Assembly: GCF_026239695.1 (NCBI RefSeq)
Contig: NZ_JAPIVS010000002.1
Location: forward strand, 682,001-746,000
Reading direction: 5' to 3'
Length of the DNA stretch: 64,000 nucleotides
From: Pedobacter sp. MC2016-15
Lineage (GTDB): Bacteria; Bacteroidota; Bacteroidia; Sphingobacteriales; Sphingobacteriaceae
Below, piece by piece: positions 27,705 through 37,017 of the stretch (its first letter is position 1; each line of letters starts with the position of its first letter). Both the position numbers and the translations under genes were made by a program. Below the pieces are notes generated by a model. That model did not search any database. It saw only the letters and a program-made list of their open reading frames with translations, and had not been told where the DNA came from.

Positions 27705-28244
27705 ATGAATTTAAGAGGAATTGTAGCCATATCCGGCAGACCAGGTTTATTTAAACTTGTTGGACAAAATAAGGCAGGGTATGTACTGGAGGGCTTAGAT
27801 GCTCAAAAAGTTAAAATCGTAGCTAATATCTCTACCACTAAACTGGCTTCACTGGAAGACATTACCATTTATGGTGAAGATGATGACCTGAAACTGGTTG
27901 ATGTTCTGGCAAATCTTGCAGCGATCAATGGAGATGTTCCTGATGCAAAGGCTGATGCCGCTACATTAAAGAAGTTATTCCTTGAGGTTGCCCCTGCACA
28001 TGATCAGGAAAAGGTATACACTTCAGACATGAAGAAAATCGTTACCTGGTTCCATTTGTTAAAGGAACTTCCTTTGTTTACTGAAGAAACTCCGGGAGCA
28101 GAAGTTGCTGCTGAAGGTGCCAAAGTAGAGGAAAAAGTAGAAAAGAAAGTTAAGGCGGCGCCGAAACCTTCAAATGCCAAAGCTCCGAGCAAAACTGCTC
28201 AGCCAGCGAAAAAGGTAAATATGACCAGTAAAAAAGGCGTTTAG
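27705..28244 (+). CDS. DUF5606-family protein with Lys/Ala-rich tail
   Basis: Unknown-function protein (179 aa) of a Bacteroidota-restricted family. The conserved N-terminal part, about residues 1-130, begins MNLRGIVAISGRPGLFKLVG and has LASLEDITIYGEDDDLKLVD and a central KKLFLEVAPAHDQEKVYTSD. The last 50 residues are low-complexity Lys/Ala/Pro (VEKKVKAAPKPSNAKAP), a basic tail that could touch nucleic acid or ribosomes; that is only a guess. It is tightly coupled to the cyclophilin gene and closed by a terminator. Confidence 0.8.
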   Translation: MNLRGIVAISGRPGLFKLVGQNKAGYVLEGLDAQKVKIVANISTTKLASLEDITIYGEDDDLKLVDVLANLAAINGDVPDAKADAATLKKLFLEVAPAHDQEKVYTSDMKKIVTWFHLLKELPLFTEETPGAEVAAEGAKVEEKVEKKVKAAPKPSNAKAPSKTAQPAKKVNMTSKKGV

Positions 28245-28259
28245 CCTCTGAATGGTTTG

Positions 28260-28294
28260 AAGAAGCCGGATGAGTAATCATCCGGCTTCTTTGT
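28260..28294. terminator. Bidirectional terminator between DUF5606 and GH1 genes
   Basis: AGAAGCCGGATGA / TCATCCGGCTTCT, 13-bp perfect stem with GTAA loop, three bases before the GH1 stop on minus. Confidence 0.85.
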
Positions 28295-28296
28295 GT

Positions 28297-29634
28297 CTAT
28301 TTTTTCAGAAAGTCCTGCCACCAGTAGCCGGACGACTTAATGGTGCGTTTCTGTGTTTTAAAATCATTGTGGACAAGTCCGAACCTGGCATTGTAACCTT
28401 CTGCCCATTCAAAGTTGTCCATCAGGGTCCACGCCATATAACCTGTGATGTTCATGCCGTCCTGCTTAGCCCTCAGCAATGCCGCAAGGTAAAGTTGAAA
28501 ATATTCTATCCGGTCCTGATCATCTACTTTTCCATCCACCAGTTTATCATGATATGCCGCTCCGCCTTCAGTAACCATCAGGCTTTTTACTTTTGGATAG
28601 GACGCAAACTGTTTAATGATATTATAGAAGCTGTCTGCATTTACCTCCCATCCCATAGCTGTATGTGGTTTCTTTCTGCTTTTAGCTTTTACCTCCCAGG
28701 CCTGCAGGGTAGGGATAAATGCATTATACTTAATGGTTAGCGGGAAGTAGTTTTGGATACCGATATAATCAAAGTCGAACGTTAACCGTTCCGTATGCCG
28801 CCATGTAGAGTGTGATATAGAGAATTTTTCCATTACCTCCCATTCTTCACCCGGATATCCCATTCCAAGGGCGGGCTCAATAAAAAGCCTGTTCATGAGG
28901 CAATCTACACGGGAGGCTGCCAGGATATCACTTTCACTCTGGGTATAGGGCACAATCTCTGCGCAGGAGTAGGTGGTGCCGATATTTGCACCGGATACTT
29001 CGGCCCTGAGGATCCTTCCTCCGTCGGCCTGCGCAATGGCAGTATGGTGTACGGCAGAAAAGAAGTTGGTGAGTCCTGTCTTTCCGGGGGCATGTACCCC
29101 CAGCATATAACCCAGAGAGGTAAACCCAAATGGCTCATTGAGTACCATCCAGTTTTTAACTTTATCGCCGTAAGTTTTTGCACAGAGAGAAACAAATGCA
29201 TTGAATGCCGTATTGATGCCAAAGGCTGTCCATCCGCCTTCCTGCTCCAGCGCTTCCGGCAGATCCCAGTGGTACAGGGTAATATAGGGTACAAGTCCCT
29301 GCTCCAGGCATTCATCAATCACATTGTGATAAAACCTGATCCCTTCCTCGTTAACCAGTCCCTCTCCATCTGGCAGAATCCGGGGCCAGGAGATGGAAAA
29401 CCTGAACACCGAAAAGCCCAGTAGCTTTACCAGCGCAATATCCTCGTTGTAACGGTGATAGAAGTCGCATGCCATGGCCAGGTGATGCCCCTTTTTGATC
29501 TTGCCGGAACGTTTGGAAAAGGTATCCCAGATGGAAGGCCCTTTACCATACATGTCTGAGGCTCCTTCTATTTGTGCGGCAGCCGTTGCCAGTCCCCAGG
29601 AAAAATCATTACCGAAATCGGATGCTTTGATCAT
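28297..29634 (-). CDS. Glycoside hydrolase family 1 beta-glucosidase
   Basis: Cytosolic retaining beta-glucosidase or related GH1 enzyme (445 aa, full length, no signal peptide). The N-terminal family signature FSWGLATAAAQIEG is at 11-24. The acid/base E167 is in MVLNEPF and the nucleophile is E356 in MVTEGGAAY. The usual pattern after the nucleophile is Asn-Gly (TENG), so TEGG is a small deviation. SISWPRILPDGEG near 80 and AWTLMDNFEWAEGYNARFG near 405 bind sugar. It would act on short glucosides brought in by other transporters. 66 bases upstream lies the MutS-like gene in the same direction. Confidence 0.93.
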   Translation of the reverse strand: MIKASDFGNDFSWGLATAAAQIEGASDMYGKGPSIWDTFSKRSGKIKKGHHLAMACDFYHRYNEDIALVKLLGFSVFRFSISWPRILPDGEGLVNEEGIRFYHNVIDECLEQGLVPYITLYHWDLPEALEQEGGWTAFGINTAFNAFVSLCAKTYGDKVKNWMVLNEPFGFTSLGYMLGVHAPGKTGLTNFFSAVHHTAIAQADGGRILRAEVSGANIGTTYSCAEIVPYTQSESDILAASRVDCLMNRLFIEPALGMGYPGEEWEVMEKFSISHSTWRHTERLTFDFDYIGIQNYFPLTIKYNAFIPTLQAWEVKAKSRKKPHTAMGWEVNADSFYNIIKQFASYPKVKSLMVTEGGAAYHDKLVDGKVDDQDRIEYFQLYLAALLRAKQDGMNITGYMAWTLMDNFEWAEGYNARFGLVHNDFKTQKRTIKSSGYWWQDFLKK

Positions 29635-29700
29635 ATGTTCATGATATAGATGCCAATATGAGCATTTAGTGTTAACTTCCTGTTAACGACTGCATATAAC

Positions 29701-31530
29701 TCAATTCAATTCTTCAGGATTAAAACTCAGTCCTATTTCTTTTAATAACAATGCAGCATTAAATGTTTTGCAGGCACCATATTTCAACTGGTAATCGAAT
29801 TTCATTTCACCATGGGAGAGTTGTATATCAAAATGATAGTTTCTCAGTTCATCGGGATGGCTGTCTGTCATTTCTGACAGCTGGAGATCATGTGTAGCAA
29901 ACAAAGTGGGCGTATGTTCTTTCATCATCTGCTGGATGAAGACTTTGGAGCCGAGATATTTGTCTTTACTGTTTGTGCCCCTGAGCATCTCATCAATCAG
30001 TACCAATGGGTGCTGTAATTTTTTTACGCCTTCAAGGATCATCTTCAGACGGTTTAATTCTGCCTTGAAGGTAGAAGTCTGATCATTGAGCGAGTCTTTG
30101 ATCCGCATGTAAGTGAGTATCTCAAATACCGAGGTTTTCATGGATGCTGCACATACCGGGGCGCCGGTAAAGGCTAATACCATATTGATCCCCACGGTAC
30201 GCAGAAAGGTACTTTTACCTGCCATGTTGGAGCCCGTAACGATATCTACCGTCGGCAATTTCCCAAACTCATAATGGTTCACAACCCTCTTCTCCTCCCT
30301 GATCAGGGGATGGCCCAAAGCCCTGGCTTCAAAATGGAACTCATCTGAAAAGATAGGGTTCTGCCATTCAGGTTCGTTATGTGCGAGTGTAGCAAAGGAG
30401 ATCAGCTCTTCAAAGCGGCTGATGGTCTGCAGGGCCGAGATCAGTCTGATGCCCCATGCTGCATACCATTTTCCCATGGATACCGACTGCCGGAGGCTCC
30501 ATAACAATAAACCATTGAGGATAGGTCCCAGAATCATGCTGTTCGATGCGTCAAAAGCATTCACGATACCAGACAAGGTTTTAATCTGTTTACTCAATTG
30601 CTGGTTCCCGGAATCACCTGTAAAAAACTTTTGGATATAGCTGCTTTTCCATTGTACTTCTTCAGTCCATTTCACCGAACCTGATACCGCTCCCAGCAGG
30701 ATTGCACCACCGCTGAAGGCTCCGCTGAGTGCCAGAAGTTTTTTTGCGTAATAGGCAGTAAAGCACCAGTTGAAAAGAATGTACAAGCTGAGGAAAGACC
30801 AGGCGACACCGCCGAAGATAGCTCCTACAATTAAAAACGCCAAAGAGATAAATGGTACTGCTGCAGTGTAGGCCTTTAATGCAGCGCTTTCCGTAAACTT
30901 TACATCCTCAGCCATATCATGACTCATCCTGTATTTAATCAGCTCCAGCTGCTGCGGCTGATGATTTTGGAGTCCTGCCCTGAAATGGAAAGTCTTCATG
31001 ATGTTTTCCCGCAGTTCCCGGATGGCCTCCTGGCGTTCCGGAAGATCATTTGTGTGTACCGGGCTACCGAGGCTGGCAGCTAACAATTGCATTCCCTCTA
31101 CAGTGTTGGAACGATTTAACAAGGCATACAAAGAGGAGGGACCGTAAATATCTAGGTCTGAGCTGTATGGATGAGATTCATCGGCGAAGATGCTGCCATC
31201 ATCATATTTCTGTTTGCCGGTTATGATCAGATCGACTTCATTCTGGTATACAAAAAGAAGCTTCTCTGTATAATTGAGCTGATCCTGTACTTTTACCTGC
31301 CGTTTGAGCAAGGCCATAAATCCGATCAGGGGTATCACAGCCAGGATTCCCATGCTCCAGTGATAGCCATAACTAATGATAATGGCGACCAGCAGGATCT
31401 CTATCAGGAACATGCCCAGACGGGAATAAGATATTTGATTGAGGGTTTTCTTTAAGGCACTGACGGCCGAAGCCTGAATTTCTACGTTATTTTGATAGTC
31501 CTTTAAAATACTATCTTTCGATTTTACCAT
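29701..31530 (-). CDS. Membrane-anchored MutS-like ATPase
   Basis: A 609-residue protein with a C-terminal MutS-type ATPase: Walker A GSNMAGKST at 433-441, Walker B LVLIDEMLRGTNSKD near 505-519, and the ATHDLQLSEM switch near 543. Unlike MutS1 there is no mismatch-reading domain, and unlike MutS2 no Smr tail. Two pairs of hydrophobic segments, about 39-75 and 222-258, look like membrane helices. The middle part (LLNRSNTVEGMQLLAASLGSP) matches the MutS lever region. So it is likely an inner-membrane protein with the ATPase in the cytosol, with unknown job; a role in mismatch repair is not supported. Confidence 0.8.
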   Translation of the reverse strand: MVKSKDSILKDYQNNVEIQASAVSALKKTLNQISYSRLGMFLIEILLVAIIISYGYHWSMGILAVIPLIGFMALLKRQVKVQDQLNYTEKLLFVYQNEVDLIITGKQKYDDGSIFADESHPYSSDLDIYGPSSLYALLNRSNTVEGMQLLAASLGSPVHTNDLPERQEAIRELRENIMKTFHFRAGLQNHQPQQLELIKYRMSHDMAEDVKFTESAALKAYTAAVPFISLAFLIVGAIFGGVAWSFLSLYILFNWCFTAYYAKKLLALSGAFSGGAILLGAVSGSVKWTEEVQWKSSYIQKFFTGDSGNQQLSKQIKTLSGIVNAFDASNSMILGPILNGLLLWSLRQSVSMGKWYAAWGIRLISALQTISRFEELISFATLAHNEPEWQNPIFSDEFHFEARALGHPLIREEKRVVNHYEFGKLPTVDIVTGSNMAGKSTFLRTVGINMVLAFTGAPVCAASMKTSVFEILTYMRIKDSLNDQTSTFKAELNRLKMILEGVKKLQHPLVLIDEMLRGTNSKDKYLGSKVFIQQMMKEHTPTLFATHDLQLSEMTDSHPDELRNYHFDIQLSHGEMKFDYQLKYGACKTFNAALLLKEIGLSFNPEELN

Positions 31531-31592
31531 ATCTTTGAAGCTGTGCTGTTCAATGCCGGGTCAGCTGAGATCGCTAAACCATAGCTGCAGCA

Positions 31593-31600
31593 CAAATATA
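31593..31600 (-). promoter_or_regulatory. -7 element TATATTTG for the MutS-like gene
   Basis: Minus-strand TAnnTTTG match 62 bases before ATG 31530. Confidence 0.4.
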
Positions 31601-31616
31601 TACAAATGAACCTAGC

Positions 31617-32090
31617 ATGAAAATTACTTTACTGGTGGTCGGGAAGACTGAAGATAAATACCTTATTGAAGGTATAGAAAAGTATCTCAACCGGCTTAAA
31701 CATTATATCGGTTTTAATATCCTGATCATTCCTGATATCAAAAACACAAAGAACCTGACCGAAGCCCAGCAGAAGACGAAAGAGGCTGAGCTGATCCTGA
31801 AGCAGATCAGTAACCTGGATACCGTGATCCTGATGGATGAGAAAGGGAAGAAATACAGTTCTGTACAATTTTCTGAGTATCTAAACAAACAGATGATCGG
31901 AAGTGTTCAGCAACTGACCTTTGTCATTGGCGGTCCTTACGGTTTTGACGAGAGCGTTTACAAAAGAGCCAATGGAAGTATCTCCCTGTCAGATATGACC
32001 TTCTCTCACCAGATGGTACGTTTGTTCTTTGTAGAGCAGTTGTACCGTGCTTTCAGCATCTTAAAAGGAGAACCTTATCACCATCAATAG
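31617..32090 (+). CDS. rlmH: 23S rRNA pseudouridine-1915 N3-methyltransferase
   Basis: SPOUT methyltransferase (157 aa) that methylates pseudouridine 1915 of 23S rRNA in finished ribosomes. The start MKITLLVVGKTEDKYL is typical. SAM-knot motifs are TVILMDEKGKKYSS near 62 and FVIGGPYGFDESV near 102-114. The C-terminal MTFSHQMVRLFFVEQLYRAFSI and the end GEPYHHQ are the RlmH hallmark. Confidence 0.96.
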   Translation: MKITLLVVGKTEDKYLIEGIEKYLNRLKHYIGFNILIIPDIKNTKNLTEAQQKTKEAELILKQISNLDTVILMDEKGKKYSSVQFSEYLNKQMIGSVQQLTFVIGGPYGFDESVYKRANGSISLSDMTFSHQMVRLFFVEQLYRAFSILKGEPYHHQ

Positions 32091-32146
32091 GTCCACATTT
32101 ATGGAATATTGTATTTTATGCATCATACTATCAGAAAGGAACACAT

Positions 32147-32275
32147 ATGGAATCACCAGGTTTAAAAAAAAGAGCATATAAATTCAGGAGCAAAAGACCG
32201 GGGGAAAGGTGGAGCATGACCATAGCGATTGTGATCTCCATTATTGCATTTCTACTCATCTGGTTTTATTTGTAA
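32147..32275 (+). CDS. Small single-helix membrane protein (42 aa)
   Basis: Short reading frame beginning MESPGLKKRAYKFRSKRPGE and ending in the helix MTIAIVISIIAFLLIWFYL, giving a basic cytosolic N-terminus and one C-terminal membrane helix. A purine-rich AGAAAGGA lies 8 bases before the ATG. It starts 57 bases after rlmH and ends before the terminator at 32305, so it probably shares the rlmH transcript. No family recognised. The positive-inside layout and spacing argue that it is real, but comparative data are needed. Confidence 0.6.
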   Translation: MESPGLKKRAYKFRSKRPGERWSMTIAIVISIIAFLLIWFYL

Positions 32276-32304
32276 AGCGTAGCATAGCTCAATAAAATGC
32301 AGGC

Positions 32305-32340
32305 AAAAAAAAAGCTCCCGTATCATACGGGAGCTTTTTG
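32305..32340. terminator. Bidirectional terminator between rlmH unit and aconitase
   Basis: AAAAAGCTCCCGTA / TACGGGAGCTTTTT with TCA loop, 14-bp stem with A and T runs on both sides. Confidence 0.9.
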
Positions 32341-32358
32341 ATATCAAATCAGCAGTGA

Positions 32359-34626
32359 TTATACTGCTACTTGTTTACGGATGATGTTTAATGCACCACC
32401 GGCTTTAAACCATTCGATTTGCTGTGCATTGTAACTGTGGTTAACAGGGAACTCGTCTTTAGTACCGTCAGCATGGTTTAATACCAGCGTTAAAGGCACA
32501 TTAGGAGCAAAAGTAGTTAAACCAACGATATCAATTGTATCGTCTTCACGAATCAGATCATAATCATCTTTATTCACGAAGGTTAATCCAAGCATACCTT
32601 GTTTTTTAAGGTTTGTTTCGTGGATACGTGCAAATGATTTTACCAATACGGCACGAACACCAAGGTGACGTGGCTCCATTGCAGCATGCTCACGTGAAGA
32701 TCCTTCACCATAGTTCTCGTCGCCGACCACAATAGTTCCGATACCAGCAGCTTTGTAAGCACGCTGAGTTGCAGGAACAGGTCCGTACTCTTCAGTCAAC
32801 ACGTTTTTAACATCGTCAGTTTTCTCATTGAAGAAATTGACAGCGCCAATCAGCATGTTGTTAGAGATATTATCCAGGTGACCACGGAATTTTAACCATG
32901 GGCCAGCCATAGAGATATGGTCAGTAGTACATTTTCCTTTAGCTTTGATCAGCAGTCTTAATCCTTTAAGGTCTGTACCTTCCCAAGGGATAAAAGGATC
33001 AAGCAATTGCAGCCTGTTTGAAGATGGAGATACCAGTACCTGAACACCGCTACCATCAGCAGCAGGCTCCTGATAACCGTCATCATCAACATCAAAACCT
33101 TGTTTTGGCAGTTCGTCACCGTTAGGCTCGTCAAGCATTACCTGCTCACCGTTTGCATTGGTCAGCGTATCTGTCAGTGGATTGAAGCTCAGATCACCAG
33201 CAATAGCCAAAGCTGTTACCAGTTCAGGAGAACCTACAAATGCAAAAGTGTTAGGGTTACCGTCAGCACGTTTAGCGAAGTTACGGTTGAAAGAGTGAAC
33301 GATGGTGTTTTTCTCTTGTTTTTCAGCACCAACCCTGTCCCACATTCCGATACAAGGTCCGCAGGCATTGGTAAATACTTTTGCACCGATCTGGTTAAAT
33401 ACATCCAGGAAACCATCACGTGCAATCGTAAAACGTACGCGCTCAGATCCCGGGTTGATACAATATTCAGCTTTAGCTGTCAGTCCTTTTGAAGAAACTT
33501 GTTTAGCAACACTCACTGCTCTTGAGATATCTTCGTAAGAAGAGTTGGTACAAGAACCGATCAGTCCTACTTCAATTTTCATTGGCCATCCGTTAGCTGC
33601 TGCCACTTCTTTCATTTTTGAAATCGGTGTAGCCAGATCCGGAGTGAAAGGACCATTCAGGTAAGGCTCTAAAGTTGAAAGGTCAATTTCAATTAACTGA
33701 TCAAAATATTTGTCAGGCTCAGCATACACTTCAGCATCACCGGTAAGGTGTTCTTTTACCGCATTTGCAGCATCAGCAACATCAGCTCTGTCTGTAGCAC
33801 GCAGGTAACGCTCCATGCTCTCATCATAACCGAAAGTAGAAGTTGTTGCACCGATTTCAGCACCCATGTTACAGATGGTACCTTTACCAGTACAGCTCAT
33901 GCTTTCAGCACCTTCACCAAAATATTCAACGATAGCTCCGGTACCACCTTTTACAGTCAGGATACCTGCTACTTTTAAGATCACATCCTTTGGAGAAGTC
34001 CATCCGTTTAATTTTCCGGTTAGTTTTACTCCGATTAATTTAGGGAATTTAAGCTCCCATGGTAATCCTGCCATTACATCACAGGCATCAGCACCACCAA
34101 CACCAATAGCAACCATTCCTAACCCACCAGCATTTACTGTGTGTGAGTCAGTACCGATCATCATTCCACCCGGAAAAGCATAGTTTTCCAATACTACCTG
34201 GTGGATAATTCCTGCTCCTGGTTTCCAGAAACCAATACCATATTTGTTTGATACCGATGCAAGGAAGTCAAATACTTCTTTACTTTCTGTATTTGCAGCC
34301 GGTAAATCTATTTCTGCACCATATTTTGCAGTGATCAGGTGATCACAATGTACTGTTGAAGGTACGGCAACTTTTGGCCTTCCAGCCTGCATGAACTGCA
34401 ACAAAGCCATTTGAGCTGTCGCATCCTGCATTGCAACACGGTCAGGTGCAAAATCTACATAGTCCGTTCCTCTAACATATGAGGTATTCGCTTTTTCGTC
34501 CCAAAGGTGGGTATATAAGATTTTTTCTGAGAGTGTTAAAGGTCTGCCTACTAGTTTACGTGCCGCCTCAACGCGGGGGCCAAAGTTTGCATACACCTTT
34601 TTGATCATTTCAATATCAAAAGCCAT
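32359..34626 (-). CDS. Aconitate hydratase (mitochondrial-type)
   Basis: TCA-cycle enzyme converting citrate to isocitrate through a [4Fe-4S] cluster (755 aa). The length and start ([18 protein letters not shown]) match the mitochondrial-type group rather than AcnB. Cluster cysteines are in [10 protein letters not shown] near 363 and the ACGPCIG pair near 429. [13 protein letters not shown] near 157 and [15 protein letters not shown] near 630 bind substrate. T-ending codons point to high expression. The 285 bases upstream hold no clear TAnnTTTG promoter on minus and no other feature that I could see. Confidence 0.96.
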   Translation of the reverse strand: MAFDIEMIKKVYANFGPRVEAARKLVGRPLTLSEKILYTHLWDEKANTSYVRGTDYVDFAPDRVAMQDATAQMALLQFMQAGRPKVAVPSTVHCDHLITAKYGAEIDLPAANTESKEVFDFLASVSNKYGIGFWKPGAGIIHQVVLENYAFPGGMMIGTDSHTVNAGGLGMVAIGVGGADACDVMAGLPWELKFPKLIGVKLTGKLNGWTSPKDVILKVAGILTVKGGTGAIVEYFGEGAESMSCTGKGTICNMGAEIGATTSTFGYDESMERYLRATDRADVADAANAVKEHLTGDAEVYAEPDKYFDQLIEIDLSTLEPYLNGPFTPDLATPISKMKEVAAANGWPMKIEVGLIGSCTNSSYEDISRAVSVAKQVSSKGLTAKAEYCINPGSERVRFTIARDGFLDVFNQIGAKVFTNACGPCIGMWDRVGAEKQEKNTIVHSFNRNFAKRADGNPNTFAFVGSPELVTALAIAGDLSFNPLTDTLTNANGEQVMLDEPNGDELPKQGFDVDDDGYQEPAADGSGVQVLVSPSSNRLQLLDPFIPWEGTDLKGLRLLIKAKGKCTTDHISMAGPWLKFRGHLDNISNNMLIGAVNFFNEKTDDVKNVLTEEYGPVPATQRAYKAAGIGTIVVGDENYGEGSSREHAAMEPRHLGVRAVLVKSFARIHETNLKKQGMLGLTFVNKDDYDLIREDDTIDIVGLTTFAPNVPLTLVLNHADGTKDEFPVNHSYNAQQIEWFKAGGALNIIRKQVAV

Positions 34627-34911
34627 TGATAATATGTGTTAAAAGGTAATATATTAGATTAAATTTCTAGCGAATTTACAAAAAAAAACAGGCTAAGGGC
34701 ATCATATTGATATCATTATATTATTTATACATGTTCTAAATAAAAGCGCTTAAACACGCATTCAGCCGCTGTGCCTGATTTGCTGTCCGTTACTGAACTC
34801 CAGCGTTCATAATCGAACAGTTGTTATTTGAATATTTAAATTAACCTATTGTAAAACAGTGTGTTTGCTATTCTGCCATTTCTGGCCTGAACTTCGTGTC
34901 AGCAGCTGAAA

Positions 34912-35529
34912 TTATAAAGTATGAAATTGATAACCCTGTTTAACAAAATATGCCAGCGCAGCGGGTAAAGCAAACTTAAGGCGGTCGAATGCTTTGAGAC
35001 TGTCATGGAATACGATGATCGATCCGTTACCCGTATTCCTGATCACATTCTCATAACATTTCTGAGGGGAAAGCTGAAGGTCAAAATCTCCGCTCAAAAC
35101 ATCCCACATGATGATCCTTAGTGCAGGATTTATCGTTTTAAGAGAGGAGATCTGAGATTTTTTGATTCTTCCGTATGGAGGCCTGAAAAGGTCAGATTGC
35201 GTGAGCTGCTGGCATTGCTGAAAATTTTGAATATATTGCTGGTCGGCTGTTTTCCAGCCTTTTAGATGGTTGAAAGTATGGTTTCCAATGGCGTGTCCTT
35301 CGTTTTTGACACGTTCAAATATTTCGGGATGTTTAGTGATATTGTCACCGATGCAGAAGAAAGTTGCCTTGCAATTGAAACTTTTTAAAGTATTTAAAAC
35401 AAAGTCTGTAACAACAGGTATGGGTCCATCGTCAAAGGTTAAATAAATGACTTTTTCGTTGCGGCTTTTGTTCCAGACTAAGGATGGGTAATACCATTTT
35501 AATAAAAGAGGAGATTTAACCAGGTACAT
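34912..35529 (-). CDS. Polysaccharide deacetylase (NodB / CE4 family)
   Basis: Metal-dependent deacetylase of 205 aa, probably acting on an amino-sugar polymer or a lipid-linked sugar. I choose ATG 35529 over TTG 35535. CE4 motifs are all visible: TFDDGP near 32-37, HTFNH near 77-81, RPPYG near 109-113, MWDVLSGDFD near 134-143 and VFHDS near 165-169. The hydrophobic start MYLVKSPLLLKWYYPSLVW may anchor it to the membrane. The promoter element sits 4 bases before the ATG, so the mRNA would be leaderless. The 285 bases to aconitase are A/T-rich and without clear features. Confidence 0.88.
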   Translation of the reverse strand: MYLVKSPLLLKWYYPSLVWNKSRNEKVIYLTFDDGPIPVVTDFVLNTLKSFNCKATFFCIGDNITKHPEIFERVKNEGHAIGNHTFNHLKGWKTADQQYIQNFQQCQQLTQSDLFRPPYGRIKKSQISSLKTINPALRIIMWDVLSGDFDLQLSPQKCYENVIRNTGNGSIIVFHDSLKAFDRLKFALPAALAYFVKQGYQFHTL

Positions 35530-35532
35530 GAC

Positions 35533-35540
35533 CAAATGTA
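35533..35540 (-). promoter_or_regulatory. -7 element TACATTTG overlapping the deacetylase start region
   Basis: Minus-strand TAnnTTTG match only 3 bases before ATG 35529, implying a leaderless mRNA if used. Confidence 0.4.
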
Positions 35541-35616
35541 AGAAATAAAGAGGCTTGTACTGGGAAAATTACAAAATTGAATGAGTTGTTTATCTTAATA
35601 TTGTGAAATTAGAATT

Positions 35617-36987
35617 ATGAAAATGTTTACTAACAATAGTCTGTTGTCAAAATTAACCTGTATGGCTGCAATTGGGTTCCTGAGTCTGGGACTTTCAGTT
35701 TCTGCACAGGCACAAGAAACATTAACTATACAGCAGGCTATTGAAAGGATGCTGCAAAATAACCTCAATATTAAACGGGCAGTGCTTAACGTATCTTCTG
35801 CTGCGGTAGACCTTCAGCAGTCGAAAGCCGCATTGTATCCCAGCCTCAATGCCAATGTCGACAATAACCTGAGTTTTGGCCGTGGTTTGAACAGTACCAC
35901 CTTCCAGGTAGTAAACCAGAAGTTTTACCAGGGTAACGGTAGTCTGAGTACTTCGGTGGATTTATTTGGTGGATTGTCAAAAATCAACCAGATCCGTCAG
36001 AATAAGATCTTGCTGGATGCCGGAAACAGTAATCTGGATAAGGTGAAGAATGATCTGATCCTGCAGGTGGTTACAGCCTACTTCCAGGTAGTGTTTAATG
36101 TAGAATTGCTCAAAGCTTCCAAAGAACAGTTGCTGGTAGCCAAGCAGACCGAAGAAAGGGAAGAAGCACTGCTGGATGCAGGAAATAAAACGGTGGCCGA
36201 CGTGTCGCAGGCAAAGGCCCAGGCTGCAACTGCCGAGTTAAACGTCACCAATGCGCAGAATCAGCTTACCATCTCTTACCTTACGCTGTCACAACTGATG
36301 GAAATGAGGACAGAAACCAATGAGTATACTGTGGTGGCCCCAACCGTTCAGGATATTGCCATGGCACAGAAAGTTTTTAACGTAAACGATGTGTTCAACT
36401 CATCTATGATGGTTTTTCCTGATGTGAAGCTGGCTGCATTAAATACAAAGGCCGCTGAAAGAGGGATTGCCGTAGCAAAGGGCGCACTTACGCCGAGGGT
36501 CTCTTTTGGCGGTAATATTGGATCTTCATACTCCTATCTGCTTGCTGCTGAAAGTCAGAATCAGCACCTGTTTGACCAGATCAGTGCCAGGTTTAACCAG
36601 GGTATCGGCCTGAGCTTGCAGATCCCGATCTTCAATGGGCTTCAGGCGCGTTCAAATGTGAAAAGAGCACAGATCAACTTTGAAGATTTCAAACTGCAGG
36701 AAAATCTGGCAAAAATTAATTTATACAAGGTTATTGCACAGGCAATTGCCGATCTTCGTGCAGCCGACAGCCGTTACAGTTCTACGCTGAACACCTTCAA
36801 TGCACAGAAAGATGCCTTCAATGTGATCGAGCAGCGTTACAATGTAGGATTGGTGAATTCACTGGATTACAATACTTCCAGGACCAACAGGAACAAGGCG
36901 GAGACAGATTTTATACAGGCCAAATACGACCTGCTGTTCAGATCCAAAGTGATAGATTATTACTTGGGAAGGCAGATCAATTTTTAA
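35617..36987 (+). CDS. TolC-family outer-membrane efflux channel
   Basis: Outer-membrane channel of a tripartite exporter or type I secretion path (456 aa). The signal peptide ends LGLSVSAQAQ; the mature part begins ETLTIQQAIERMLQNNLNI, the standard opening. Long alternating coiled-coil helices (AKQTEEREEALLDAGNKTVADVSQAKAQAATAELNVTNAQNQL near 185-227) are repeated in the second half (NVIEQRYNVGLVNSLDYNTSRTNRNKAETDF), the two TolC repeats. The adaptor gene follows after 30 bases. Confidence 0.93.
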   Translation: MKMFTNNSLLSKLTCMAAIGFLSLGLSVSAQAQETLTIQQAIERMLQNNLNIKRAVLNVSSAAVDLQQSKAALYPSLNANVDNNLSFGRGLNSTTFQVVNQKFYQGNGSLSTSVDLFGGLSKINQIRQNKILLDAGNSNLDKVKNDLILQVVTAYFQVVFNVELLKASKEQLLVAKQTEEREEALLDAGNKTVADVSQAKAQAATAELNVTNAQNQLTISYLTLSQLMEMRTETNEYTVVAPTVQDIAMAQKVFNVNDVFNSSMMVFPDVKLAALNTKAAERGIAVAKGALTPRVSFGGNIGSSYSYLLAAESQNQHLFDQISARFNQGIGLSLQIPIFNGLQARSNVKRAQINFEDFKLQENLAKINLYKVIAQAIADLRAADSRYSSTLNTFNAQKDAFNVIEQRYNVGLVNSLDYNTSRTNRNKAETDFIQAKYDLLFRSKVIDYYLGRQINF

Positions 36988-37017
36988 GTAAAAACCCAGA
37001 CAAATAAACATAAAGAA

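Noticed and set aside
28297..29634. TEGG in place of TENG at the GH1 nucleophile as a sign of an inactive enzyme
   Set aside because: Both catalytic Glu residues are present and the protein is full length; the changed residue follows the nucleophile, so loss of activity is not implied.
34627..34911. Possible RNA gene in the 285-base gap upstream of aconitase
   Set aside because: No stable hairpin series, no promoter match and no cloverleaf; only A/T-rich sequence.
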